In this document: positions 32,374 through 42,813 of the stretch, in pieces
Numbering within the stretch: the stretch's first letter is position 1
Layout of the letters: the number at the start of each line of letters is the position of its first letter
Assembly: GCA_019918135.1 (NCBI GenBank)
Contig: WBZZ01002425.1
Span: 132,501 to 196,500 of the forward strand
DNA from: Paulinella micropora
Lineage: Eukaryota; Cercozoa; Imbricatea; Euglyphida; Paulinellidae
Direction: 5' to 3'
Length of the DNA: 64,000 nt
The notes under the pieces: model-generated
What the model saw: the letters and a program-made list of their open reading frames with translations, nothing else
Told to the model about the DNA's origin: nothing
Databases searched by the model: none
Translations under genes and position numbers: made by a program

Positions 32374-33277
32374 ATTTACTATATCTGAGGCGTACTGATG
32401 CAGCTAATGGCATATCCTCAACGGACATAAGCCTCCAATACCCTTGTTCGAGGTCCTCCACCCCCCCGTGTCAGTCTCTCGCCTGATGATCGGGGCCACC
32501 GATGGAGCTCCTGAGGGCAAGACTGCACTAAGCCGAGGTTATTCCGCAGTCCCAGCAACCTCTTGCAAGACGTCACCGAATGTGCAAGTGCATACACCAA
32601 GCGCGGTTGCTAGAGCTGCCTCGAAACCCCACCCATAACAATCTGGTGTCTGCTGGGTCCTGGGCTATCAACCAGCATATGCGGAGTTTAAGATCTTTTA
32701 CGCGCGCAACGACCCTCCTCCCCAGCATCTACCACCAAAGGGTTATGAGTTGGCGTCACAGTTTAACGCCTTGAGGCCATGGGGCTGGAACTCTGTTTAG
32801 CAAGTGTGACTAGGTTTTTTCATCGGGATTTCCCTCAAATATGTCACAGTCAACACTCCAAGGCAGATTTACTATATCTGAGGCGTACTGATGCAGCTAA
32901 TGGCATATCCTCAACGGACATAAGCCTCCAATACCCTTGTTCGAGGTCCTCCACCCCCCCGTGTCAGTCTCTCGCCTGATGATCGGGGCCACCGATGGAG
33001 CTCCTGAGGGCAAGACTGCACTAAGCCGAGGTTATTCCGCAGTCCCAGCAACCTCTTGCAAGACGTCACCGAATGTGCAAGTGCATACACCAAGCGCGGT
33101 TGCTAGAGCTGCCTCGAAACCCCACCCATAACAATCTGGTGTCTGCTGGGTCCTGGGCTATCAACCAGCATATGCGGAGTTTAAGATCTTTTACGCGCGC
33201 AACGACCCTCCTCCCCAGCATCTACCACCAAAGGGTTATGAGTTGGCGTCACAGTTTAACGCCTTGAGGCCATTGGG

Positions 33278-33280
<3 letters not shown>
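32372..33280 (-). repeat. Dimer of the 493-bp unit, copy 2
   Basis: Nearly identical to 30019-30921, including the truncated second unit and the 493-bp period. The only difference I noticed is one base near the end of the second unit's central region. The near-identity points to a recent duplication or transposition of the dimer as one piece. Confidence 0.75.
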
Positions 33281-33320
<40 letters not shown>

Positions 33321-33332
33321 GGCTTCCTCAGA

Positions 33333-36300
33333 CTATAGCATCAGATCCAGATCCTGGACATGTGCCTCCATTGGGTCACCGGGGTCAGCCGATCCCAACG
33401 CATTGTCAGAACACCAAACAGACATAGCAGCAACAGCAGGGGCAGATGGGGGCTGTGAAGTGCATGAAGAGCTAGATGCGAGGGTGTTAGCTGAAGAGAA
33501 GAACTCGGAGACACTACGCTGCGCTCCCGAACCCCTCTCTCTAGCCAGGACGTCCACACTGCGCGGACGGCCGCGCCGCGCAACATCAACGTCACTTGGG
33601 GGAGAGGGTGGGACAGAAGCTGATGGAACCTCAGTGAGGTCAATCACCTCCTCGCCCCCATCCTCCACCCCAAGCTCCTCCCTTTTACCCTCCCTAGCAG
33701 ACCAACACTCAGACACATATGATCCAAACAACACATCCAACTTTGGAGGGGGACGCAACGCTGTAACCCCTAACAACGCAGCAAGCCTAAAGTTACTGCG
33801 GAAGCGCGACTTCCCCTGAAAAAGCTTACAAAACAATCGTGATTGATCCACAGGCGACATATCATCTCAACCCTGCCGCACAGAGCCCTCCCGCTCCCGC
33901 CCAAGCAACACATCCTCCACCACAACCTCACCGCCTACGACCTCACCACCCTCCTCACTCCCTCCATCCCCCTCAGCACCCCCCACAGCCATGCCACCGA
34001 GCCTCTGCATACTCAGCAACAGCTGCTTACGTCTCGCCTCATGCATGGGGCAATCCCATAAGAAGTGCGCAAGGGACTCATTGACATCATCATGACAACA
34101 GAAGCAGCGAGGGGACATGCCACTGACCAACTTGCTGCGGTACAACCGAAGGCGGTTGTTGCAGCTGAGCAACCTTCTCCGAAGCAGATTATAATGCGCA
34201 TCATCAAGGGCTACCCATCTTGGGAACTCCTTAGTTCCAAAGACTTGTCTTAGGATGACTCGCAGGCCATCAGTAAGATCGCTGCCTGCCTCTCGCTTGT
34301 CCCACATCAGTTGCTGCACCATCTTGACGTCCTGCTGAAGGGCCCACTTGTCCACAGTCGAACTCCAACCCTCGAGGTCCTTCTCTGAGCTATTTAGGAG
34401 CTCCTGAAGCCCTTGTTGTAGATCCATTGAGTCCCTGATAGCGCCTTCGGCCTCCGCAGTCCAGTCGGATTTGACTTGAGATGCGATGACAGGAAATCGC
34501 TCCTCCGGGAGAACACGCAGCCGTCCATAGAACTTCAGTTGCGCCTCCCGCCGCAAACGCTCCGCACTCAAAGAGCGCGCCAGAAAGAGTGTAATCCACT
34601 TGCTTGTCTTAGGGCTGACGCCGAGAATCATCCTCATGGGGCGCAGCATTGCTGCCTCCAGCTTGGTGAGCTGCGATACGGGGGCACGCCAGACATCGAA
34701 GGCGTACTTCAGCTTGGCCCCCACAAGTTGATTCCAGCACATGAGACGATACCTAGCTTGTATCTCATCTGCACACCACAAAGAGTACCAACCTGCGGTG
34801 GCGACTTCAGTGACACGCGTAGCCCGCAGGGCCTGCTCCTTCCACTTCAGGTCGTCGGTGATAACCACTCCCAGGTACTTGTACTGACTGGTGACACAAA
34901 GCTTCTGGCCGCGAAACCACACCACGGGCTCACCTCGCTCCCTGATACTTGGTCGTTTCGCCTTGCTCGACGTGTAAATGGGCATGATTTCCGTCTTGCC
35001 GGGCTTCAAGTTGACTTCCAGCCGGTAATCTTCCGCGAACTTGGCCACAACATTGACCATCTTCTGGAGCTCGGTGCGACTGTGAGCGATGAGGGGCACG
35101 TCGTCCGCGTATAGAAGTGCCTTGATGTCGTTCAGCCGCTTCACATCCGTGATCTTGAGGGCACTCGCCAGCCGATCACACAGCTCATCCATAAAGACGT
35201 TGAAGAGTGTGGGAGAGAGAGGGGACCCCTGTTGGACGCCTACACCCTCCAGTACTTCGGGGGTGAGTGCTCCATCAACTAGCACTTGCGACGAAGTCTG
35301 CTCGTAGCACCTGCGTAGCGTGCGCCAGAACTTGCCCCTTACACCCAGCTTCCAGAGCCTCTCAAATAGGCCATCTCTCCAAACAGACGGGAAAGCCTTG
35401 CGTAGATCGACGAACAGGACATACGACTCCCGCTTCTGCTGCTGACGCCCCTTCAACCTCTGCCAAAGGGAAAAGACCTGATCCGTAGTGCGACGCCCCG
35501 GGCGGAAGCCTCCCTGCTCTGGACGTAGCTTATCCGGGCCATCCACGAAGAGCGTTAGACGAGTAGCTAATAAGGACAGATACAGCTTACCAAGGCAACT
35601 AATAATCGAGATATCCCTCCAGTTGTCAGGATCCGTAGGATCCCCACCCTTGGGGATATTGACGATGATTCCCTTGCCCCAAGCTTTTGGAGTCCTCTCG
35701 GCTTCTCGAATCCAGTTGAAGTACTGCGTTAAGTAGCCATTGATGTAGGCGCCGCCATACTTGAGCATCTCGTTCTTCACTTTGTCCTCGCCACAAGCTT
35801 TGTGGTTATTCAGGGCACGTTGCCTAGCAAGGACCTCCTCTTGCGTGAACGGCTTGTCCAGCTCTTCGCAAGTGTCGTCACCTACTTCGTGCTCCTTCAT
35901 AGCCCGGGCCACCTCATCTCTGAAGCGATCGTTCCAGTGGAACTGCCGCTTAGCTTCGGCTTCCTCCCACTCCAGCGAGCCTGCTTCTGCACAGCACTCC
36001 ACCACAACAGTCGCACTTGCCGGATTTTCCCGTGGCTTCACCGAATTTTTCCGAAATTCCTCCCCCGAGCGACCTTTTCCGGCAGCGTACACGCCAGTGA
36101 GCCATCCTCCCTTTGCAACGGCGCGCAGACCTTCGTTCTGCGTGCCCCACCAAGCCGCTTTGAGGATTGCTCGCGTTGACATTTGACCGCTTCTTCCTGC
36201 ACTTGCTTGAAGGAGGCGGACTTCTTGGCCCGAGTTGCCTTCCGAATTTGCTTGCGGAGCCGTAGCCAATTCAGACGGGCTTCCGCATTCGATTCATCCC

Positions 36301-36700
36301 TCCTGTATGCTGCGTAGGCCTCCCGGCGCTGCTGAATGAGCTCCTTTAGCTCCCCGTCGAACCAATTGTTGGTGAAACGGGGTCGTATACATCTGGAGCC
36401 AAGGACCCGGTGCGCCGCCATTCGGAAGGACTGCGCCACTCGCTCGGTGACGTCATCTACCACCCGTTGGCTGTCGGCACCACCCGATAGGTCAAGCTCA
36501 GGCAGCTGATGCACTCCAAGCTTCTGTAGGCAATGCTGGAATACGTCATCGAACTTGTCGCGTAGATAATCCAGCGCTTGCTTCGCAGCGTGATCATTAC
36601 CCGAGACACCAGCACCAATAAGCTTATCAACACGAAAGGACCTGTAAGGTTTCGCAGCCCGCTTGGTCGGCGCTGGCCGCTCCACGTCAGTTCGGCCCAT
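33333..36700 (-). pseudogene. LINE-C downstream frame: reverse transcriptase and C-terminal tail
   Basis: It opens with an ATG at 36700 that overlaps the end of the endonuclease frame (GTATGGGCC). A long open frame, 36269-33867, carries the reverse transcriptase: IIVNIPKGGDPTDPDNWRDI, VLFVDLRKAFPSVW, GVQQGSPLSP, LLYADDVPLIAH. A Cys/His motif (CFCCHDDVNESLAHFLWDC) follows. The last piece, 33860-33333, has VIDLT (33647-33633), RGRP (33575-33564) and QRSVSEFF (33521-33498). Two frame changes, near 36.05 and 33.86 kb, break it. Confidence 0.82.
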
Positions 36701-38362
36701 ACTGCCTTGTGGTCCGTATCAAGATCATCTTCGCATACTCCGAACTTTGCTCCAGATGCCAAGCCAGGAGACGCGCAGATGTAATCGAGGAGGTGCTTGC
36801 CTGTGCCCATGCCGCGCTGCTCACGCCGGGACCACCAGTAGGACCCTTCCACTGGGCACGAGAAGCCGCTCAGATTTCGCAGGCCCGTAGCGACGAGGAC
36901 AGCCGCGAGTCTCTTGCCGTTCTCCGAACGTACCGGTGCTCCCTTATCATCGACCTCCCCGTGCTGACCGACGATGCCCTCCTCTTTTCGGCTGCATGCC
37001 GGCCCGAGCTTCGCGTTGGCATCCGCCACCGTGACCACAAGACCTTTGGCTCCAAAAAAAGCTATAGCTGCCTGCCAGGCCGCATACGCCTCTGACGACT
37101 CTTCTACCTGCGTTTCCTGGGGAAGTAGCCGTTGCCCACATAGATATCCTGAGCGCCGGTAACACCCGAGGCGATACGCAGCCACACTTGCTGCCGGTGG
37201 TCGACGGGGGCTGACACAGGTTGCAATACGGACCAAGGAAGTTAGCCACCGCGAATAGAACCCCACCCTTGCAGCGATTTTTCTCGCTGACCTCCGCAGG
37301 TTTTCCAAAAATCCGGAATCCATCCAGGCTGCATTTGGAAAGTTGCTTCTTGCCCATGCGGTGCTCCTGAGCCCCGATGACTAGCCAGCCCTCGTGCTTG
37401 TAGAATGATGCCCATTCCGCCGTGCCTACGTTGTCGTATCCCGTTTTACCCTGCCAGTTGTGACTCGCGACGAGTAGCTTGAAGCCGGTATCGAACTGCT
37501 TGGAGCGGTGCTTCTTGGCTCGTTTCCGGACCCGACGGCCGCGCTTGGCTTCCGCCCTCGTGCTGCCCCCCTCTGCAGGTGCTTGCGCAGGTTGGTCTCC
37601 CACTGCACTGGCCGCCGAATGCAGGGGCACCACATACACATCAGCACACTCAGACAAACACTTAGGTGCATCGGCAGCCAATCCGAAGACACCACCTGCA
37701 CATCATCGACACATTCTTCATGCAGAGGCAAGACGCGATATCCCGTCGCAGCTTCCTCCTTCCGGACCGCCGCTTCCCCACGCAGATGGATGCGAATAAG
37801 CCTTCGGACACGTTCCCTGTCCCTGAACCTGCGCCCAAGGGCCACATTGACCCCTCTGCCGAAGAATTTGAGATGTTTGAATTGCTGCAACGCCGTCTGC
37901 CTGCTGTCATCGTCCTCGTAGACCAGCTCCAGGTGACGAGACATTCGCTGGCCTTGCCACTCCATTACCGGGACTACCAGACCAAGACCGCTCATTTTGG
38001 AGGCGATCTCCTGTAGATTGGCGCGTTCTGAGAGCCCCCAGACAATCAGATTACGCCCGATCTACCCGCCGGTACCGTCGAGGCGGCGGTGCCATCTGCC
38101 ATATAGCGCCGCTCGCCTTATGTTGAAGCGCCGACCCGTGTGCCAGGTTTGGGGAGGAAGGATGAGGCGCAGCTAAGATAGCCTCTCCACGTGGTTCAGG
38201 AATTCCGTCATATACGCGAGCCCTCATCCTCCCATCCTGGGACATCGGGCCAGAGCCCGTCGAAGAGGCATTCCCACGGGGATTGTCCAGGTCTTCGGCG
38301 ATTCTACCTTGTCCCATAAGGGCCACAGTGGTAGCTCCGTGCTTTGCGTATTTGTAATCCAT
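36457..38362 (-). pseudogene. LINE-C upstream frame: RNA-binding-like N-terminus and APE endonuclease
   Basis: Recognisable parts are MDYKYAKHGATTVALMGQG at 38362, the RNA-binding-like block with FFGRGVNVALGRRFRDRER (about 37.8 kb), and an endonuclease with SHNWQGKTGYDN, GAQEHRM, TVADANAKLGP and DLDTDHKAVWAEL (about 37.47-36.69 kb). The APE active-site Asn, Glu, Asp-x-Asn and Asp-His positions are all visible. At least three frame changes interrupt it, between the pieces 38398-38051, 37995-37426, 37681-36947 and 37323-36457. It is not functional as it stands. Confidence 0.8.
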
Positions 38363-38822
38363 TGAGAGTAGTAGACGGCCAATGTCGCTGGCCATCACCG
38401 CCGCGCCTCTTTACGCCGAGGAAAGCGCCCGCCCATACAAATAGCATCGGCGGTATCTGCAACACACACTACACGCATTTCCGCCGGTGTCACTGGACGC
38501 TGCCGCGTCGCTTCGTGCCCTTCGGCGCCCGCCAGCACCCCCAGCGTCGCCAGAACCTGCCTCACGCACTACACACACTCTCCATCGCATCGCCAACGCC
38601 TCTACTCTCATGCCTTATGGACTTTCAGCTGCTCCTAACAATACACATCATGAGGTACGGGTGTCCCCGAGTGGAGCCAGATCGGACGGCGTGCCGCTGA
38701 AACTCCTTCCCCCACGTGGGTATAGAAGGCGCGAACCTAGCGGTACCTATAGGGTCTTACAGACAAGTATAGTAATCCCAGCCGAAGCTGCTCAGTTAGA
38801 AATGCAACGGTGGAGGTTGTGA
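38363..38822 (-). other. Probable LINE-C 5' UTR
   Basis: The sequence upstream of the LINE-C start has no domain. It is assigned to LINE-C by position only; a boundary could not be set. Confidence 0.35.
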
Positions 38823-39388
38823 ATGCATGGGGCAAGGCACGGCAACGCAGCAAGGCACTGGCAAGGCATTGGGACCGACTGAAGCCCCTCTCCAACGTGC
38901 GCGTCATCATGTATTCCAGTTAGGCAACCCCGAAGAAGCGAAGATAGGGAGGAGACAAAACCCAGATAGGATGAAGATAGGATTAACATGAAGCCGAAAT
39001 GGAGCCGAGTTGGAACAGGTCAACTCGGCCCCATCTAGGCTCAATGTGAATCCTATCTTCAACCCATCTCGGTACTGTTTCCTCCGAATGCTCACCTCAA
39101 CAAGATCACCAAATCGGAACTGGAAGCCCCCAGGCATTTACTCGGCAGGAAATTCGGCGAAAATGGGCTAACCAGGAAACCAGACCCAAACCAACAGCCA
39201 AGAAAAACGAGCCAACCAACAATCCAACAGACAACCCCACAACCTGCCTGGCCGAACCCCTACCGAGTAAATGCCCAGTTGAGAGTTGCGCATATCCCGG
39301 TGACCGCCCTCCCCAAGCGGTCACCTTCGTGGGGAGAGGCCCAACCACCTCCTCTTCCCATGGAGTGCCATCTTGTGCACCCCTCCAG
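38823..39388. repeat. Two inverted-repeat (foldback) structures
   Basis: The first hairpin has arms GAAGATAGGATT (38973-38984) and AATCCTATCTTC (39049-39060), with an inner pair CCGAGTTG (39005-39012) and CAACTCGG (39021-39028). The second has arms GGCATTTACTCGG (39133-39145) and CCGAGTAAATGCC (39263-39275). No transposase is present. They resemble small foldback or MITE-like elements, but no target duplication was established. Confidence 0.55.
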
Positions 39389-39676
39389 AATAATAATAAT
39401 AATAATAATAGTGCTTCTCTGTCAATGGCTGATGCATTTCTGCACATGCGCCTCCATCGTCTCACCCGTGAGGGGAGTACGAAGAATTGACGATAGGCTG
39501 TAATGACACCCCCGCAAGGGCAGTTCCAACACTTCCAGACGGACCGGTATGTTCAATGAAAATACTGGTCCAGACGGACCGGTATGTTCAATGAAAATAC
39601 TGGTGGCACCGACGGGAATCGAACTGGCGACAGGGCCCAGATGGTAGAACTTGACCACTGGGCTATCGCGGTGTCC
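39389..39676 (-). mobile_element. tRNA-derived SINE, copy 10, full length
   Basis: (TAA)n tail at 39389-39411, two 35-bp units, complete head ending GCGGTGTCC. Confidence 0.88.
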
Positions 39677-39974
39677 AAAATAATAATAATAATAATAAGA
39701 ATGATAATAATAATAATGATAATAATGATAATAATAATAATAATAATAATAATAATAGTAATAGTAATAGTAATAGTAATAGTAATAGTAATAGTAATAG
39801 TAATAGTAATGAAAATCATTAATAATAATAACAATAATAATAGTAATAATAATAATAATAATAATGATAATAATAATGATAATAATAATGATAATAATAA
39901 TAGTAATAATAGTAATAATAATAATAGTAATAGTAATAGTAATAGTAATAGCAATAGTAATAGTAATATTAATG

Positions 39975-40030
<56 letters not shown>

Positions 40031-40276
40031 AGTAAATAATAATCATAATAATAATAATAATAAAGAAGAAGAAGGAGGAGGAGGAGGAGGAGGAGGAGAG
40101 GACGAGGAGGACGAGGAGGACGAGGAGGAGGAGAAGAAGAAGAAGCAGAAGAAGCAGAAGAAGCAGAAGAAGCAGAAGAAGCAGAAGAAGAAGAAGAAGA
40201 AGAAGAAGAAGAGGAGGAGGAGGAGAAGGAGGAGGAGGAGGAGGAGAAGAAGAAGAAGAAGAAGAAGAATGGTTGG
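39677..40276. repeat. 600-bp (TAA)n/(TAATAG)n array passing into (GAG)n/(GAA)n/(GCA)n
   Basis: It starts as the sequence beyond the SINE head: TAA, TGA and TAG triplets to about 40060, then GAAGGAGGAGGA and AAGCAGAAG units to about 40270. Open frames of Asn, Ile, Lys or Leu runs across it are artefacts of the triplet period. Confidence 0.9.
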
Positions 40277-40498
40277 TGGGATAGCAATAGCTAGCATAGC
40301 TAATTGTTAGCGCTGTAGATAACAGGACTTTATTACCCCAATGAAAGAAACCCTAAACGGTTTGTTCACGTTTAATGTTTCTTGGTGGTCGTTGGGATCT
40401 CTATCGTTCCCTCTATCCCCGATCTTTTATCCATATCTTAACCACCTCTCTCTCTCTATATATATGTAGATTATGATGATTATTATTATTATTATTTT
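40277..40498. other. Unassigned segment ending in (TTA)n
   Basis: No gene or known repeat is seen. A short (CT)n(TA)n lies at about 40447-40466. (ATT)n at about 40477-40496 leads into the next SINE. Confidence 0.4.
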
Positions 40499-40586
40499 GG
40501 ACACCGTGATAGCCCAGTGGTCAAGTTCTACCATCTGGGCCCTGTCGCCAGTTCGATTCCCGTCGGTGCCACCAGTATTTTCATAA
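40499..40586 (+). mobile_element. tRNA-derived SINE, copy 11, head only
   Basis: The tRNA-like head plus AGTATTTTCAT, cut by the next copy. The head is repeated almost at once at 40588. Confidence 0.82.
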
Positions 40587-40587
40587 A

Positions 40588-40880
40588 GGACACCGTGATA
40601 GCCCAGTGGTCAAGTTCTACCATCTGGGCCCTGTCGCCAGTTCGATTCCCGTCGGTGCCACCAGTATTTTCATTGAACATACCGGTCTATTTCTGGACCA
40701 GTATTTTCATTGAACAAACCGGCCCGTCTGGAAGTGTTGGAACTGCCCTTGCGGGGGTGTCATTAGAGCTTATCGTCAATTCTTCGTACTCCCCTCACGG
40801 GTGAGACGATGGAGGCGCATGTGCAGAAATGCATCAGCCATTGACAGAGAGGCACTATTATTATTACTATTATTATTATT
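40588..40880 (+). mobile_element. tRNA-derived SINE, copy 12, full length
   Basis: Plus orientation: head, one and a half 35-bp units, body and (TTA)n tail at about 40857-40880. LINE-B starts directly at the tail. Confidence 0.88.
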
Positions 40881-41996
40881 ATGGGGGGCACCAATACATG
40901 GTTGGGTGTCACCGCCACACGGCGGGGTTGGGGCCGTTGGCAGCTTGTTATGAGGGGTACATAATCAGTGCTCCACTGATTCATGAGACGGAAACTTTTA
41001 CTGAGAGAAGCTCTCTCACCACGCTCACGGCTCTTGGCTCGGGGTGGCCTCTGGTATCACTCGGGGTGCGGGGGGTGGGGGTTATCTGAGGGAGGGGGTT
41101 GGGCTCAGTGGGTCACTGGACAGGTTGGTTAACTAAACTACTGTCGGTATGAGTGGGAATGAAGGCGACAGGCTCCACACATTTCCACAAGCCTTGAAAT
41201 CACTCAACTGCCACAGTAGCGACTGCCTGGACGCGGGGCTCCTGACTCACCCTCTCTCCCAGAACCCCTCGTGCTCACTTTGCGGATGCCATGGGGATGC
41301 TCTGGCGGAGGGTCGGGACGTGTTGGGTGCATGTGACCGGGCCTGTCACTTAGTGTTCTCGGTAGATGACTCTTTTGTAGCTTCTATCGGACGCAGGGTG
41401 GCTTGCCACGACACCTCAATGATGCATAGTACGTCACGTCTCTGGCCTGGTTACGGGGGCGGGTAACTGAGGCGGGTTCCTGAAGGCTGGTTACGGAAGC
41501 TATGTTATTGTTGTTGGGTTCCTGGCTGCTATGTTATTGTTGTTGGGTTCCTGGCTGCTATGTTATTGTTGTTGGGTTCCTGGCTGCTATGTTATTGTTG
41601 TTGGGTTCCTGGCTGCTATGTTATTGTTGTTGGGTTCCTGGCTGCTATGTTATTGTTGTTGGGTTCCTGGCGGCGTGCATGTTTATGCTTTTTTAAGGGT
41701 TGAGCTTTAAATAACCCCACTCGGGTCTTCTTTTATCGAGCTCACCACTCGGTGGATGGAGGCCTGGGGTAGACTTATACGATGTTTTTGATGCTAGGTT
41801 CCGTCTCCAGGGATTCGACTGGCATCGCTGCTTTGCCTCACCGCACTGCCTCACCCACACATCCACGCTGGCACACTGTTTCTCCTCTTGCTCTTGTACC
41901 TATGTCGCACACAGCTATGAGCTCACGCCGATGAGTGGTTGTGACGAGGTGCACCCAGCTGGATTGCGGGCGAGCCACGGCGGCCTCGCTCTCGCT

Positions 41997-42038
<42 letters not shown>

Positions 42039-42056
42039 TTTTTTTTTTTTTTTCTT

Positions 42057-42098
<42 letters not shown>

Positions 42099-42813
42099 TT
42101 GTTGTTGTTGCTTTGCTTTGCTTTGCTTTGGGCGAGGCCTAGCTTTCACATGGGCGGGCTGAGCCTATGAGGGGCGCACGATAAGCGTTCCATTGATTTA
42201 TGAGACGGGTCCCAATTACTGAGAGTAACTCATGTGAGTTGCTCATCATACTCATGGCTCTTGGCTCGGGGTGGCCTCTGGAATCACAAGGGGTGGGCAC
42301 TGGCGGAGGGGGTTGTGTTCAGAGGGTCACCGCGAAGGATGGTCAACCAAACTACTGTCGGTCGGAGTTTGTACGAAGGCGAGAGGCCCTACACCTTACC
42401 ACAAGCCTTGAAACGACTAAATGACCAAAGTAACGACGGACCGGAGCGGGGCTCCTGGCTCACCCTCTCTCTCAGCACTCTTCGTGCTCATCCTGCGGAT
42501 GCCATGGGGTTGCTCTGGCGGAGGGTTATGGGGTGGTGGGTACACGTGCACGGGCCTGTCACTCTGTGCTCTCGGTAGATGACTCACTTGCAGCGTTTAT
42601 CGGACGCAGGGTGGTTTGCCACGACACCTACCTCGATGATGCACAGCGGGTCTGCCTCGTGCCTGGTTACGGATGCAGGTGAGTGTTTGTGTGTATTCCT
42701 ATACATACGTACACGTATGCTTTTTAAGGGTTGAGCTTTAAATAACCCCACCTGGGTCCTCATTTATCGAGTTTACAACTCGATCAATGCGGCACCGGGG
42801 TCCCATACCACTT
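40881..42813 (+). promoter_or_regulatory. LINE-B 5' UTR: two promoter-like monomers and a linker
   Basis: Monomer 1 (about 40930-41770) and monomer 2 (about 42150-42790) share CTTGGCTCGGGGTGGCCTCTGG, ACAAGCCTTGAAA, CTCGGTAGATGACTC and the terminal GGGTTGAGCTTTAAATAACC. The linker between them (41770-42150) ends in CT repeats and a long T run (about 42030-42097). Monomer 1 contains a 29-bp minisatellite. By analogy with repeated 5' UTRs of other LINEs this is likely an internal promoter; that role is inferred. Confidence 0.65.
41500..41680 (+). repeat. 29-bp minisatellite, about six units
   Basis: The unit GCTATGTTATTGTTGTTGGG TTCCTGGCT (29 bp) repeats about six times without visible change. 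The 64-residue frame across it is a by-product. LINE-A lacks this expansion. Confidence 0.88.

Larger units (their letters stand above)
33281..38362 (-). mobile_element. LINE-C, diverged relative of LINE-A/B, 5' limit uncertain
   Basis: On the minus strand, coding sequence starts near 38362 and ends close to the (TTA)n tail (33281-33319 on the plus strand). It has the same order as LINE-B: N-terminal MGQG and PPPRRYRR segments, RNA-binding-like region, APE endonuclease, reverse transcriptase, CCHC motif and SIM/AT-hook/PIP tail. Amino-acid similarity to LINE-B is moderate and the nucleotide sequence is clearly different, so it is a separate subfamily. Its 5' UTR does not resemble that of LINE-A/B. 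Confidence 0.82.

Noticed and set aside
39553-40310. Open frames of 150-240 codons rich in Asn, Ile, Lys, Leu
   Set aside because: Products of (TAA)n, (TAATAG)n and (GAA)n repeats read in each triplet phase. No non-repeat protein sequence.
41502-41696. A CRISPR-like array or a small Leu/Cys-rich protein
   Set aside because: Units are directly adjacent with no spacers, the period is 29 bp, and the site is a eukaryotic LINE 5' UTR, so this is a minisatellite.
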